64,000 nt of DNA from Pelosinus sp. UFO1 (GCF_000725345.1 NZ_CP008852.1:3402001-3466000), one strand, 5' to 3'; counted from the first letter of the stretch, positions 42,845-51,865 are shown. The notes: a model not told the origin generated them from the letters alone. Numbers and translations are program-made.

Positions 42845-43626
42845 TATATCGCTATGATGGAAGCTTTGACGGGCTGCTATGCTGCGTGTTTGAAAGCTAT
42901 GATCAAAATGAAATCCCTGTAGATATTGTTCTGCCCGTCTCGCCCGAAACGATGCTCTTTTCTATGAAAGAAATAAGGACTGATTCCCCAAAAGCAAATC
43001 GCGTGCTAGCTTCCATTCCGAAGAAAATGGGCGTCGATGCCCTTGATTTCGTACGGCGGGCCTTTTTAACCTGCCTTCCTAAAAAGGAGCTATACATCCT
43101 TTTATTCCTGCGTTTGGGCTATCGACATGGCCCATCCGTGATGAATATGCTAACTGACGACGTAGTAGATAAGCTGGTTAAAGCCGTTAAACATTTAGAT
43201 AAAGAAAGTCACCTATTAAAAGGCTTCCTCCGCTTTTCTATTTTTAGCAATATCCTCGTGGGTGAAATCGAACCAAAAAATTACGTACTCCCTCTAATGT
43301 CACAGCATTTTTGCGAACGATATCCTGAAGAGCGCTTTTTAATCTACGATAAAACCCATGGTATGGCACTGGTATATCAACCTTACCAATCTGCTGTTAT
43401 TCCCATTGAAGATCTTGAGCTGCCGGAGCCAGATGAGACGGAGCAATCTTATCGCGAACTGTGGCGCCTTTTCTATGATACTATCGAAGTAGAGGGTCGC
43501 CATAATCCGAAATGCCGAATGAGTCAAATGCCAAAGCGTTATTGGAAATATATGACAGAGTTCGGCAGTTCGCAAAAAACTTCTCCATTAAAACTAGAAA
43601 ATACCACCAAACTCCTTATACCATGA
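42823..43626 (+). CDS. TIGR03915-type DNA repair partner (DUF4130)
   Basis: A 267-residue protein matched to TIGR03915/DUF4130, distantly uracil-DNA-glycosylase-like. The late RMSQMPKRYWKYMTEF helix and the WRLFYDTIEVEGRHNPKC segment are typical. It starts inside the radical SAM gene with GGAGG before the ATG and so shares its SOS promoter. Probably acts with the SAM enzyme on a damaged base. The end overlaps the convergent MATE gene by 11 bp. Confidence 0.83.
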   Translation: MFDQSNLIYRYDGSFDGLLCCVFESYDQNEIPVDIVLPVSPETMLFSMKEIRTDSPKANRVLASIPKKMGVDALDFVRRAFLTCLPKKELYILLFLRLGYRHGPSVMNMLTDDVVDKLVKAVKHLDKESHLLKGFLRFSIFSNILVGEIEPKNYVLPLMSQHFCERYPEERFLIYDKTHGMALVYQPYQSAVIPIEDLELPEPDETEQSYRELWRLFYDTIEVEGRHNPKCRMSQMPKRYWKYMTEFGSSQKTSPLKLENTTKLLIP

Positions 43627-44947
43627 CTTTGGCCTTCCAGGCACCGCTTTTCCAACGCCATAGCATACATAACCCGCGAAGCCACTCATCTACCAGCATA
43701 AGAGCCCAAATAGCTGGCAGACCAAATCCTAAAACTACCCCTAGATAATATCCTAGCCCAATGGTAACAGACCACATGGAAAGTATAGCAACGATAACAG
43801 GAAAATTGACATCTCCTGCTCCCCTTAAACCATAAATAAAGACAATGTTAAAGGTTCTCCCTGGTTCTAACAAAGCATCAATTGCAAAAATCATCGTGCC
43901 AAGGGTAATAATCGCAGTATCTTTCGTAAAGATCCCGATAAATTGATACCTAAATAAAAACAACAGTAAACCAATTACCCAGGCAGAGCCAAAAGCAATC
44001 AAGAAATTATGCATCCCAGCTTTTTCGGCCTCTGCAAACTTTTTGGCACCTACTAATTGTCCGATCATGATAACATTAGCCTGTCCTATAGCTAAGGAAA
44101 ATAAAAAAGCCATTTTAATAATAGACCATGCATAAGTCCGCGTTATATAAGCATCTGCACCCAAATGAACAATAATAATTGTCATTAGCACCGTTTGACT
44201 CATATTGTAAGACATGTTCTCCATGGCAGAAGGGAAACCGATCTTTAACAGTTGTTTCAATTGTGCCTTAGGAAATTGAAGTAAATGACGCAGAATATCA
44301 AATTTGAGGAGCTTGGTAAACAAGTATACCAATGCAGAACATACTGCAATCCCCTTACTTATTACAGCTGCAATAGCAACGCCTTGAACTCCCATCGCCG
44401 GAAGCCCTGCCACTCCGAGGCCCAATACCACAGATACAATCAAGTTTAAAACATTCATAAACGACGTAACGGCAAGGCATTGCCTCGTTTTGCCAAAACC
44501 CTTGAGAATTGCATCAACCGACGATAACAATGCATCAAAAAAAATAAAACCACCTGCCAAGCGCAGATAGGTATGAGCGTAAGATAATAAATTATCAGCA
44601 ATCCCCATAAACATCAAGATCTTTTTCCCACCAAATAATAGGGTCATACTGGCCACCATACCCAAGATAGCAGTAAAAAATAGGGATACAGCTGCTACCT
44701 TATCAATTTCTTCTGGCCTTTTAGCGCCTACATTCTGTGCCACTAACACCGAGGTTCCTATAGAAATAATTGCAAATACCAAAAGAAAATTCCATAAAAT
44801 TTGAATGGTCGCTTCCACAGCGGCCGCCGCAACGCTGTCATACTTGCTTAATATAAATACATTGACAAACCCCACCAATGTAATCAGAAACAATTCTAAA
44901 AATATTGGCCAGGCTAGTTTAAATAACGATAATTGGTTCAAAGTCAT
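43616..44947 (-). CDS. MATE-family efflux transporter
   Basis: A protein of about 443 residues with 12 helices in two similar halves, as in Na+- or H+-driven multidrug and toxin exporters (NorM type). First-half markers are FVLSKYDSV-like and GTSVLVAQNVGAKR; the second has IGQANVIMIGQLVGAKK. The start is uncertain: an ATG at 44947 touches GGGGGAG, and a TTG at 44941 has better spacing. Substrate unknown. Confidence 0.85.
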   Translation of the reverse strand: MTLNQLSLFKLAWPIFLELFLITLVGFVNVFILSKYDSVAAAAVEATIQILWNFLLVFAIISIGTSVLVAQNVGAKRPEEIDKVAAVSLFFTAILGMVASMTLLFGGKKILMFMGIADNLLSYAHTYLRLAGGFIFFDALLSSVDAILKGFGKTRQCLAVTSFMNVLNLIVSVVLGLGVAGLPAMGVQGVAIAAVISKGIAVCSALVYLFTKLLKFDILRHLLQFPKAQLKQLLKIGFPSAMENMSYNMSQTVLMTIIIVHLGADAYITRTYAWSIIKMAFLFSLAIGQANVIMIGQLVGAKKFAEAEKAGMHNFLIAFGSAWVIGLLLFLFRYQFIGIFTKDTAIITLGTMIFAIDALLEPGRTFNIVFIYGLRGAGDVNFPVIVAILSMWSVTIGLGYYLGVVLGFGLPAIWALMLVDEWLRGLCMLWRWKSGAWKAKVMV

Positions 44948-45173
44948 CTCCCCCAAATTCCCATAAACACGATGTAAAGTATAATTTATTTATCCTATCA
45001 AGAAACGGTGATATTGTCAAAGTTAATTAAATTGTTTAATCAAGCCCATCCAACGTTTGTAGTTCTGTTATTAGTACTTTTCATTGAAAATTTCATGTGA
45101 TTATGTGATATTGTTTTATGCGATCGGTAACTATAATCGTTAAAGACCCAGTAAGAATATAAGGGGTGCTACA

Positions 45174-45389
45174 ATGATTACCGAAAATGATAAAATTGCA
45201 GACGTGTTAACTAAGTATCCTCACTTGAAAGAAAAGCTGATACAACGATCACCTAAATTCTCCAACCTAAGCAATCCCATTGTCTTTAAAGTAGTAGGTA
45301 AATTTGCTCAGATTAAAGATGTAGCCAAAAATACAGGCGAAGATTTAGAGGAACTATTATCTTTCTTGAATCAGCATCGAAGTGAATAA
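45174..45389 (+). CDS. DUF1858 small protein
   Basis: A 71-residue helical protein with a DUF1858-like start (ITENDKIADVLTKYPHLKEKLI) and a VKNTGEDLEELL-type second half. The family often fuses to redox or hybrid-cluster proteins; here it is free-standing with no Cys. Monocistronic, followed by a perfect terminator. Function unknown. Confidence 0.75.
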   Translation: MITENDKIADVLTKYPHLKEKLIQRSPKFSNLSNPIVFKVVGKFAQIKDVAKNTGEDLEELLSFLNQHRSE

Positions 45390-45408
45390 TGGTCAAGTAG
45401 CAAATTAC

Positions 45409-45440
45409 AAAGTCCTGCAAGGCCTCTTGCAGGACTTTTC
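45409..45440 (+). terminator. Terminator after the DUF1858 gene
   Basis: AAAGTCCTGCAA/TTGCAGGACTTT perfect 12-bp stem and T run. Confidence 0.9.
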
Positions 45441-45467
45441 CTATTGAGCCCACCATAATCATTGTAT

Positions 45468-45519
45468 GTTAACCAATTTGTTTTATATAGTTGACTACAC
45501 GATCAGATTAATTTATACT
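45468..45519 (+). promoter_or_regulatory. BirA-type biotin operator overlapping the bioY promoter
   Basis: GTTAACC-N14-AGTTGAC (45468-45495) matches the arms and spacing of Firmicutes BirA operators. Its right arm overlaps the -35 of a promoter TTGACT-N17-TATACT (45491-45519), so bound BirA would block polymerase. The ATG is 63 bp further on. Confidence 0.75.
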
Positions 45520-45582
45520 TTTTCTTAGATATTGTGAATTTTAACACGAAAAATATGATTTACTGTAGTATGGAGGAAAAGA

Positions 45583-46128
45583 ATGACTAAAAGAAATCAA
45601 GTAACTGACTATGTTTATGCAGCACTTTTCGCAGCATTAATCGCTGTGCTTGGACTGGTTGCCATCCCACTACCAATCAGCCCTGTTCCCATAACAGGCC
45701 AATCTTTGGCAATTATGCTGACAGGCAGCATCTTAAACGCTAGACAAGCCGCCTTTAGTGTCCTGACCTTTCTACTAATAGGTGCCGTAGGAGTGCCTGT
45801 TTTTGCAGGTATGACAGGAGGCATTGGAATCCTTGTTGGCCCTAGAGGTGGTTATTTGCTTGGATATTTGGTAGGTGCGGTTGTCATTGCCCTACTAAAA
45901 AAAGAAAATAGCAAATGGCGGCTGGCTTTAGCTAATGTAGTCGGCGGCATTCTTGTTGTTTATGCTTTCGGTGTCCCCTGGCTACATTTTGTTACAGGCA
46001 TGGGATTAGAAAAAGCATTTATGGTCGGTGCCCTTCCTTTTATACCAGGAGATTTATTCAAAGCATTTGCAGCTACCCTCATCGCGGTTGCCGTAAATAG
46101 ACAATTACAGAAAACCAGGCTACGCTAA
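45583..46128 (+). CDS. bioY: Biotin transporter substrate-binding protein BioY
   Basis: A 181-residue six-helix S-component of the ECF-type biotin importer. Characteristic segments are PLPISPVPITGQSLAIML, GAVGVPVFAGMTGGIGILVGPRGGYLLGY and LPFIPGDLFKA. No energising ATPase is adjacent, so it works with shared ECF components or alone. GGAGG precedes the ATG. The next gene starts at the last base of its stop. The biotin-responsive operator lies upstream. The gene order resembles B. subtilis yhfU-T-S, also BirA-controlled. Confidence 0.92.
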   Translation: MTKRNQVTDYVYAALFAALIAVLGLVAIPLPISPVPITGQSLAIMLTGSILNARQAAFSVLTFLLIGAVGVPVFAGMTGGIGILVGPRGGYLLGYLVGAVVIALLKKENSKWRLALANVVGGILVVYAFGVPWLHFVTGMGLEKAFMVGALPFIPGDLFKAFAATLIAVAVNRQLQKTRLR

Positions 46129-47282
46129 TGAGGCAAGTATATATGATCGGCGGTCTGAGAACACCAATCGGAAAAACTGGTGGATTTTTGAAGGATTTGC
46201 TGCCTGAGCAACTAGCTGCGTCAGTATTAAATGAAGTACTCGACAAATACAAATTATTACCTAATCATATCGACCAAGTCATACTGGGAAATGCGGTAGG
46301 CCCGGGTGGCAATATTGCCCGAGTTTCTGTACTGGAGGCCGGTTGGCCTTACAGCACCCCGGCATTAACCGTAGATACACAATGTGGCTCAGGATTAAGT
46401 GCTGTCAACTTAGCCTACGGCCAAATTTTGTCAGGTCAGGCAGAATTGATTCTTGCAGGAGGCGTGGAAAGTACCAGCATGTCTCCTAGGCGCCAGTTCA
46501 ATCCTGCGGACCCTCGCTTTCAAGGGGAAAATGTATATTACGAAAGGGCCCCTTTTTCTACCCCTGCAGTGGGAGACCCTGATATCGGTGAAACAGCAGA
46601 GTATCTCGCTAAAAATATGGCTATCACTAGAGAAGCAATGGATTTATTAGCCCTTGAAAGTCATAGGCGAGCAACCCTCACCCAAGAACAAGGGCTTTTT
46701 AACGATATCATTATCCCTGTCAAAGCAGCAGGGATAATAATCAGCTCCGATGAATGTATTAGAAGCCGTATAACCCTTAAACTACTAGAAAGAATGAAAC
46801 CAGTTTTTGTAGATGGAGGCAAAATCACAGCAGGAAATACCTGTTTGAAACATGATGGGGCTGCAGTCGTTTTACTTGCCTCTCCTACTGCTGTAAAAAA
46901 ATATAATTTGCAACCACAAGCCATGATTACAGGAGCATCCACCTGCGGTTGTGACCCCAATGTCTTTCCTTTAGGGCCTGTTCCTTCCATTCAAAAATTA
47001 TTGTTAAAAGGCAATCTGCAAGTGGATGATGTGGATGCTCTTGAAATAAACGAGGCCTTTGCCGTTAAGATATTGGCTTGTTGTCAACAGCTAGAATTTA
47101 GCCTGCAGAAGACAAATATTCTAGGAGGCGCATTAGCCTATGGACATCCTTATGGCGCCTCGGGAGCCATCATCTTATTGCATTTATTGAAAGCATTGCA
47201 ACAAGTGAATGGCCGGCGAGGCATCGCTGCCATCGGAGCAGTAGGAGGCCAGGGAATTGCAACGCTAATCGAAAGGTGTTGA
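46128..47282 (+). CDS. Thiolase-family acyltransferase (YhfS-like)
   Basis: A 384-residue thiolase-fold protein. The nucleophilic Cys is in VDTQCGSGLSAVN near residue 87 and the His in GHPYGASGA is kept. The usual second cysteine (CxGGGQG) is replaced: the motif reads IGAVGGQGIA. That should alter reversible thiolysis and may favour condensation or another reaction. Overlaps bioY by one base and precedes the ligase gene; the trio parallels B. subtilis yhfU/yhfS/yhfT, suspected to serve pimeloyl or biotin precursor supply. Role inferred. Confidence 0.82.
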   Translation: MRQVYMIGGLRTPIGKTGGFLKDLLPEQLAASVLNEVLDKYKLLPNHIDQVILGNAVGPGGNIARVSVLEAGWPYSTPALTVDTQCGSGLSAVNLAYGQILSGQAELILAGGVESTSMSPRRQFNPADPRFQGENVYYERAPFSTPAVGDPDIGETAEYLAKNMAITREAMDLLALESHRRATLTQEQGLFNDIIIPVKAAGIIISSDECIRSRITLKLLERMKPVFVDGGKITAGNTCLKHDGAAVVLLASPTAVKKYNLQPQAMITGASTCGCDPNVFPLGPVPSIQKLLLKGNLQVDDVDALEINEAFAVKILACCQQLEFSLQKTNILGGALAYGHPYGASGAIILLHLLKALQQVNGRRGIAAIGAVGGQGIATLIERC

Positions 47283-48610
47283 ACAATGTGCTGATTCAAA
47301 ATTGTATCAATGAAAGCTTAGGAAATAAAATTTGCCTTATACAAGGCAATGTACAGCTTACCTACCACGAATTCACACAACAAATAAATGACCTAGCTTA
47401 TCGTCTGGCAACTGAGTTAAAAAAAGGTGACAAGGTATTACTCAAGCTTTCAAACCCTCTCGACCAGCTGCTCTATTTCTTTGGAATCTTAAAAGCAGGA
47501 GCTTCCTGCGTCTTCGTAGATTTAGCGACTCCAGAGGAAATATGTAAGAATCTAATGGCTACCCATAACATCAACATATATATGGATAAGAACTTTCCAC
47601 TTCCCAGTAACAAAGTGTCTTCTCTGCCAGAGAGCAACGAACAGGACCTCTTTTTAGGAGCGTTAAGTTCAGGAAGCACTGGCACTCCTAAGTTAATATG
47701 GCGCAATCACGAAAGCTGGTTTCGGGCCTTTCCTAGCCAAAGTATTATTTTTCATCTATCAAATGCAGATACTCTGTATTTAGTAAGTTCCCTTTCTTAC
47801 ACAGCGAATCTAAATGCTTGCCTGCATATTCTTTATGAGGGCGGTACCGTGATCTTCTCGGGAAATAGCATGCCCCGCACCTGGGTACAAGAGATCATCG
47901 ACCACCAGGTAACTGCGATCTTTATGGTTCCCGCTAACTACAAGATTTTGCTTAAGAATATAAAAACACCTCTTCCCCAGGTAACATCACTTGTAACTTG
48001 CGGCGCAAAAATGGATTTACCTACCGTTAAGGCTCTAGCAGAGTACTTTCCTGTTGCAGAAATCTGTGAGTATTATGGAGCCAGTGAACTTGGACACGTG
48101 AGTTACTCCACGAAGGAAGACCTTTTAGAGCGGCCTAATTCTGTAGGCAGAGCCTTCCCCCATGTAACCATCTCGATTGAGGATGAAACAATATGGGTAG
48201 AGAGCCCCTATGTAGCTCCAAGTTATAGACCCAAAGCAACAGTCGGAGATTTGGGGAAATTAGATACTAAGGGTTATTTATATTTATTGGGACGAAAACA
48301 TGGTATGATTAACACAAGCGGTGTGAAAGTGATCCCTGAACAGGTAGAGACAGTCCTACTTCAGTGTCCTGGAATCAGCGAAGCCGTTGTGGGCGGCATT
48401 GATGACCCCATCAGGGGACAAAAAGTATGTGCATGGATTGTGAAGAGCAGAGCTGCTTTAACTGCAGCAGACATCTACGATTTTTGCAAAGCAAAAATGC
48501 GTTCTCACCATTGTCCCCAAAGAATCATTTTTCTTGACGAAATTCCAATGAATCAAAATGGAAAGATTGATAGAATCCGATTAAAAGATTCCATAATCAA
48601 GAAGACTTGA
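47276..48610 (+). CDS. Acyl-CoA ligase (AMP-forming, YhfT-like)
   Basis: A roughly 440-residue adenylate-forming enzyme. Motifs: SSGSTGTPKLIWRNHES (A3 P-loop), YYGASELG (A5), VGDLGKLDTKGYLYLLGRKHGMINTSG (A7-A8) and the C-terminal lysine in NQNGKIDR. Overlaps the thiolase gene by a few bases. The start may be GTG at 47276 or GTG at 47288 (better spaced from AAAGG). Third gene of the BirA-controlled unit; likely activates a dicarboxylic or fatty acid. Followed by a family 2 repeat. Confidence 0.84.
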   Translation: MLNNVLIQNCINESLGNKICLIQGNVQLTYHEFTQQINDLAYRLATELKKGDKVLLKLSNPLDQLLYFFGILKAGASCVFVDLATPEEICKNLMATHNINIYMDKNFPLPSNKVSSLPESNEQDLFLGALSSGSTGTPKLIWRNHESWFRAFPSQSIIFHLSNADTLYLVSSLSYTANLNACLHILYEGGTVIFSGNSMPRTWVQEIIDHQVTAIFMVPANYKILLKNIKTPLPQVTSLVTCGAKMDLPTVKALAEYFPVAEICEYYGASELGHVSYSTKEDLLERPNSVGRAFPHVTISIEDETIWVESPYVAPSYRPKATVGDLGKLDTKGYLYLLGRKHGMINTSGVKVIPEQVETVLLQCPGISEAVVGGIDDPIRGQKVCAWIVKSRAALTAADIYDFCKAKMRSHHCPQRIIFLDEIPMNQNGKIDRIRLKDSIIKKT

Positions 48611-48613
48611 TTT

Positions 48614-48709
48614 AAGAAAAGACTTGGCTTGTGCCAAGTCTTCAGACGCAGGCAGAAGCCTTAGTCGTTCTTACTTGGGATCAAGAAAGTGTTATACTTT
48701 CTGATTCCG
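48614..48709 (+). repeat. Structured 96-bp repeat, copy 6 (family 2)
   Basis: Begins four bases after the ligase stop codon. The CCG end continues as CAAAAAAAA into the terminator. Confidence 0.9.
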
Positions 48710-48712
48710 CAA

Positions 48713-48755
48713 AAAAAAGGCCAGACTCTCTAGTGCTTGAGAATCTGGCCTTTTG
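48713..48755 (+). terminator. Terminator after the ligase gene
   Basis: AAAGGCCAGA-TCTC/GAGA-TCTGGCCTTTT stem with an 8-nt loop. It separates the bioY-ligase unit from the dehydratase-like gene. Confidence 0.88.
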
Positions 48756-48810
48756 CTCCTTTGGAGCCCATTCGCGTTACAATCCATTATGATGATCGGA
48801 GGTTTCTTAA

Positions 48811-49221
48811 GTGACAGATATTGAAACACTACTTCCCCAACGATACCCCTTTTTATTTGTTGATAAAATTATTTCAGCTGACCTGGACGAAATAATCGGG
48901 ACAAAAACGTATGAAACATCCTTTTTATATTTCCAAGAGCATGCAGAGCATCAAAAAATCGTCCCCAGTACAATACTGATTGAATCCATCGTACAATGCG
49001 GCGGTGCAGGAATCAACAAAATAGGTCTCTGCAGAAAGTCTTTATGGGGATTAGCTTCTATCGAAAATGTACGTATTTTGGGTTTTGTCCAGCCTAACAC
49101 AATGGTTAAAATGATTGTGAAAAACTGTAAAGTATCCGACAAAATACTAAAGCAAACGGGAACAGCTTACTGTAAAGGCAAGGCCGTTCTAGAAGCAACT
49201 TGGATGTGTCTAAGGCTATAA
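48811..49221 (+). CDS. FabZ/FabA-like hotdog protein with altered active site
   Basis: A 136-residue hotdog protein. The start LPQRYPFLFVDKI copies FabZ (LPHRYPFLLVDR), but the catalytic stretch HFPxxPxxPG-x-L-x-x-E is reduced to HAEHQKIVPSTILIES. The N-terminal His is Gln and the motif glycine is lost. It may be an inactive or differently acting dehydratase, perhaps serving the bioY-linked pathway just upstream. Start is GTG behind GGAGG. The end overlaps the convergent HAD gene by 6 bp. Confidence 0.75.
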   Translation: MTDIETLLPQRYPFLFVDKIISADLDEIIGTKTYETSFLYFQEHAEHQKIVPSTILIESIVQCGGAGINKIGLCRKSLWGLASIENVRILGFVQPNTMVKMIVKNCKVSDKILKQTGTAYCKGKAVLEATWMCLRL

Positions 49222-50088
49222 GTTTAATGGGCCATTTTCCAGCAGCCTATATATCATATGTGCCACGCCCATTTCATCATTCGAAAGGGACACATATTTA
49301 GATACTTTCTTTACTTCTTCTTCCGCATTCCCTACTGCTACACTCACGCCGACCTTCTTAAGCATAGAAATGTCATTATAGTTATCACCAAATGCCATTA
49401 CCTCTTGCATGGCAACGTCCAAATGTGCCACCAATTGTTCCAATGCGTTGCCTTTTGAAACGGAGGGATGAATCATTTCAAAAATATTATTACCTGCTAT
49501 AGTCATGGACATCCCCTCATAACTACTGAAATACTCCCGCCCCAAACTTAATTTATCGTGATCAAGAGTAATCGCTGAAATATTGCCAAAAGTGAGGTCT
49601 TGCTCCAGAATTTCATTAAAGTCGTTGATAAACACTGCACTATCTAATTTCAGAAATATGTCAATGCCTTCTTTAAGCTCCTCTGGCGTCATTTTCCTAA
49701 CATGGTTTGTCGCATTATCATAATCACTGGTAAGGATTTCATTTGCATTATCCGGCATGTAAACAACATGATCCGTGCACAAGGTGTAGAAATAGTTACG
49801 ATGTGCCAGCCAATCAAGGGCACCCTTTATATAGCTTTTTTCTAAACCAATCCCTTTGATCAGATTACCATCTTTATTATAAACAAAGGCACCATTGTTT
49901 GATATTACATGAGGTTTTAATCCTGCACGCAAACACAAGGCCAAAACGTTACCATAATTTCGCCCTGTCGCAATTGCAATTTCCATTCCTTTATCCTGAG
50001 CTGCTTTAAGAGCTCTTACATTTTCTTCAATGACTTCGTGCTTCGAATTCAAAAAGGTACCATCCAAATCAGATATGATAAGTTTCAT
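49216..50088 (-). CDS. Cof-type HAD hydrolase
   Basis: A 290-residue HAD phosphatase of the Cof/YidA group with a C2 cap. Motif I is SDLDGTFLNS, motif II ATGRN, motif III Lys in HPSVSKGNAL, and motif IV GDNYNDISML. Such enzymes dephosphorylate sugar phosphates, FMN or pyridoxal phosphate. Substrate not determinable. Twelve-base gap upstream region to the YczE gene suggests possible co-transcription. Confidence 0.9.
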   Translation of the reverse strand: MKLIISDLDGTFLNSKHEVIEENVRALKAAQDKGMEIAIATGRNYGNVLALCLRAGLKPHVISNNGAFVYNKDGNLIKGIGLEKSYIKGALDWLAHRNYFYTLCTDHVVYMPDNANEILTSDYDNATNHVRKMTPEELKEGIDIFLKLDSAVFINDFNEILEQDLTFGNISAITLDHDKLSLGREYFSSYEGMSMTIAGNNIFEMIHPSVSKGNALEQLVAHLDVAMQEVMAFGDNYNDISMLKKVGVSVAVGNAEEEVKKVSKYVSLSNDEMGVAHMIYRLLENGPLNL

Positions 50089-50119
50089 AATACTTTACCT
50101 CACAAAAATAAATCATTAA

Positions 50120-50809
50120 CTAGCTGATATCCCCTTCTGAAGCTTCTTCCATTACTGTACTTTCTAAACTATCAATTTGCCGACGCCAGAAATGCAATGA
50201 AGCTTGCATAATAGGGCCCACTAAAAATACAGCGACGAATGTTCCCATAGAAATGGGCCCGCCAGCAATCCAACCACAAAATAATGCAGTAACTTCCAGA
50301 AACGTACGTACTAAACGCACAGATTTCCCCGACATAGTAGCTAACACTAAAGTCAAGCCATCCCTTGGTCCGGCACCAAGTTCAGTAGCCACATACATAC
50401 CTGATCCCCAGCCCATCAAAGAGACACCGCCTATCAACAGTAAAATGCTCTTCCATAACGCATTTGCCGCAGGCAGTATATGACTGCCTAATATCCAATT
50501 GAGAGAAAAACCGATCAAAAGAATATTGACCGCACTACCAACTTGAGGTTGCTTACGTTCTAAAAGTGCTGTTAATAAAACCATGCCTATACCAATGATT
50601 TGCACCCAGGTCCCAATCGATAGCACACCCTGTTTTGCTAAACCAATATGCAGAACGTCCCAAGATGCCACGCCTAAATTCGCCGTAATTAACGAGGCCG
50701 CTCCCAATGTCAGAAAAAATATACCTAAAATAAATATAACTACCTTTGCAGTCAATACGATAATATTTGACCGTAGGGAGGTTTTTTCAGTGTTATCCTC
50801 TTGTTTCAT
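50120..50809 (-). CDS. YczE-family membrane protein
   Basis: A 229-residue protein with about five to six helices, matching the YczE/YyaS/YitT-related family (GVASWDVLHIGLAKQ, WGSGMYVATELGAGPRDGLTLVLA). Function is unknown; Bacillus relatives were linked to transport or secondary metabolism. It follows the MarR gene on the same strand with 29 bp between, so MarR probably controls it. Confidence 0.82.
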   Translation of the reverse strand: MKQEDNTEKTSLRSNIIVLTAKVVIFILGIFFLTLGAASLITANLGVASWDVLHIGLAKQGVLSIGTWVQIIGIGMVLLTALLERKQPQVGSAVNILLIGFSLNWILGSHILPAANALWKSILLLIGGVSLMGWGSGMYVATELGAGPRDGLTLVLATMSGKSVRLVRTFLEVTALFCGWIAGGPISMGTFVAVFLVGPIMQASLHFWRRQIDSLESTVMEEASEGDIS

Positions 50810-50838
50810 TTTCTTCCTTCTTTACCTTTACTATTCAT

Positions 50839-51249
50839 TTATTCTTGAAGATTGTCCTTCATGTGCTGTAACACCCGAGTAAACACTTCTAAATCTGCCT
50901 TATCGATAGAAGTAAGAGCTTTTATTTCCAATTGATCTGAGATTTGATCCCAATGGGAAAACTGCTCATAAGCACGAGGTGACAAACGTACTTTGCGTTC
51001 TCGCCGATCGCTGCCTTCCTCCTTGATAACCCAACCAGCCTCTTCCATACGGGCTAAGGTTCTTGTGACAGTCGGCGGCTCAATGCTTAGATATTCACTT
51101 AATTCCTTCTGTGTACTGGAACCTTTTTCATACAAATATAAAATAAAGCCCCATTGGGAACTAAAAAGCCCAGTGTTCACCAAATCCTCATTAAATCGCT
51201 TCATGAACAACCGGGCTAACTGATTGACTCTATGACCATATAAAAACAT
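50839..51249 (-). CDS. MarR-family transcriptional regulator
   Basis: A 136-residue winged-helix regulator: KGSSTQKELSEYLSIEPPTVTRTLARMEEAGWV is the recognition region and RRERKVRLSPRAYE the wing. A perfect palindrome 26 bp upstream (51275-51290) is the obvious autoregulatory site. Probably represses itself and the YczE gene; the ligand is unknown. GGAAGG precedes the ATG. Confidence 0.9.
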   Translation of the reverse strand: MFLYGHRVNQLARLFMKRFNEDLVNTGLFSSQWGFILYLYEKGSSTQKELSEYLSIEPPTVTRTLARMEEAGWVIKEEGSDRRERKVRLSPRAYEQFSHWDQISDQLEIKALTSIDKADLEVFTRVLQHMKDNLQE

Positions 51250-51274
51250 AGATTACCTTCCACCCTCAGCAATT

Positions 51275-51290
51275 AATTACCTAGGTAATT
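51275..51290 (-). promoter_or_regulatory. MarR operator
   Basis: AATTACCTAGGTAATT, a perfect 16-bp palindrome directly upstream of the MarR gene. Confidence 0.7.
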
Positions 51291-51369
51291 ATACGGTAGG
51301 AATAGCATTACGTCAACCTTCCCCAAAAACACCAATGACGTAATCACGTGGACGGTTCCATTGAGTCAA

Positions 51370-51415
51370 GGCAAACGCCTGCAAAATCTCATTTGATTTT
51401 TGCAGGCGTTTCCTT
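51370..51415. terminator. Terminator between MarR upstream region and DUF523 gene
   Basis: AAACGCCTGCAAAAT/ATTTTTGCAGGCGTTT stem. The T-rich side faces the plus strand, but it lies downstream of the minus-strand DUF523 gene. Confidence 0.7.
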
Positions 51416-51442
51416 TTTGAATCGTGTTATTTTTTTATATTG

Positions 51443-51865
51443 TTAAGCACTTATAAACATTTCTTCTGTACTTACTTCAATCCCATTTTCCTTGAGAAGC
51501 TTCGAAAAAACGCCTTCTCCTTGCACTAATTTCCCGGAAAATGTTCCATCATAAATTCGGCCGCAGCCACAGGTAGGTGAATTTGATTTCAAGATAGCCT
51601 TCTTGCAGTGACTTAATAATGCTATCTCTAGTCCTATTTTTGCTCCTGTTATATAATCTTCCGTCTGATCCTGGCCAGTTGCCGAAACAATTTTCCCTTT
51701 GACTTGTTCCACTGGTGGACGTGGTGTTGGTAAGCCAGCAAGTATTTCTGGACAAATTGGGATAGCTTCTCCCTTTATCACCAGATCTACCACTTTAGGA
51801 ATGGTCGCGGAAGATCCATTATATCTGCACTCTACTCCAGCTAAACAAGCACTTACTATGATCAT
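51443..51865 (-). CDS. DUF523 protein
   Basis: A 140-residue protein with the DUF523 cysteine pattern: SACLAGVECRYNG at the N-terminus, CPEILAGLPTPRPPVE in the middle and NSPTCGCGRIYDG later. The conserved Cys probably bind metal or an Fe-S cluster. I start at the ATG at 51865 (GGAAGGG 9 nt upstream); the open frame extends 16 codons further. The family is unassigned. The 295 bp to the next gene hold nothing I can identify. Confidence 0.85.
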   Translation of the reverse strand: MIIVSACLAGVECRYNGSSATIPKVVDLVIKGEAIPICPEILAGLPTPRPPVEQVKGKIVSATGQDQTEDYITGAKIGLEIALLSHCKKAILKSNSPTCGCGRIYDGTFSGKLVQGEGVFSKLLKENGIEVSTEEMFISA

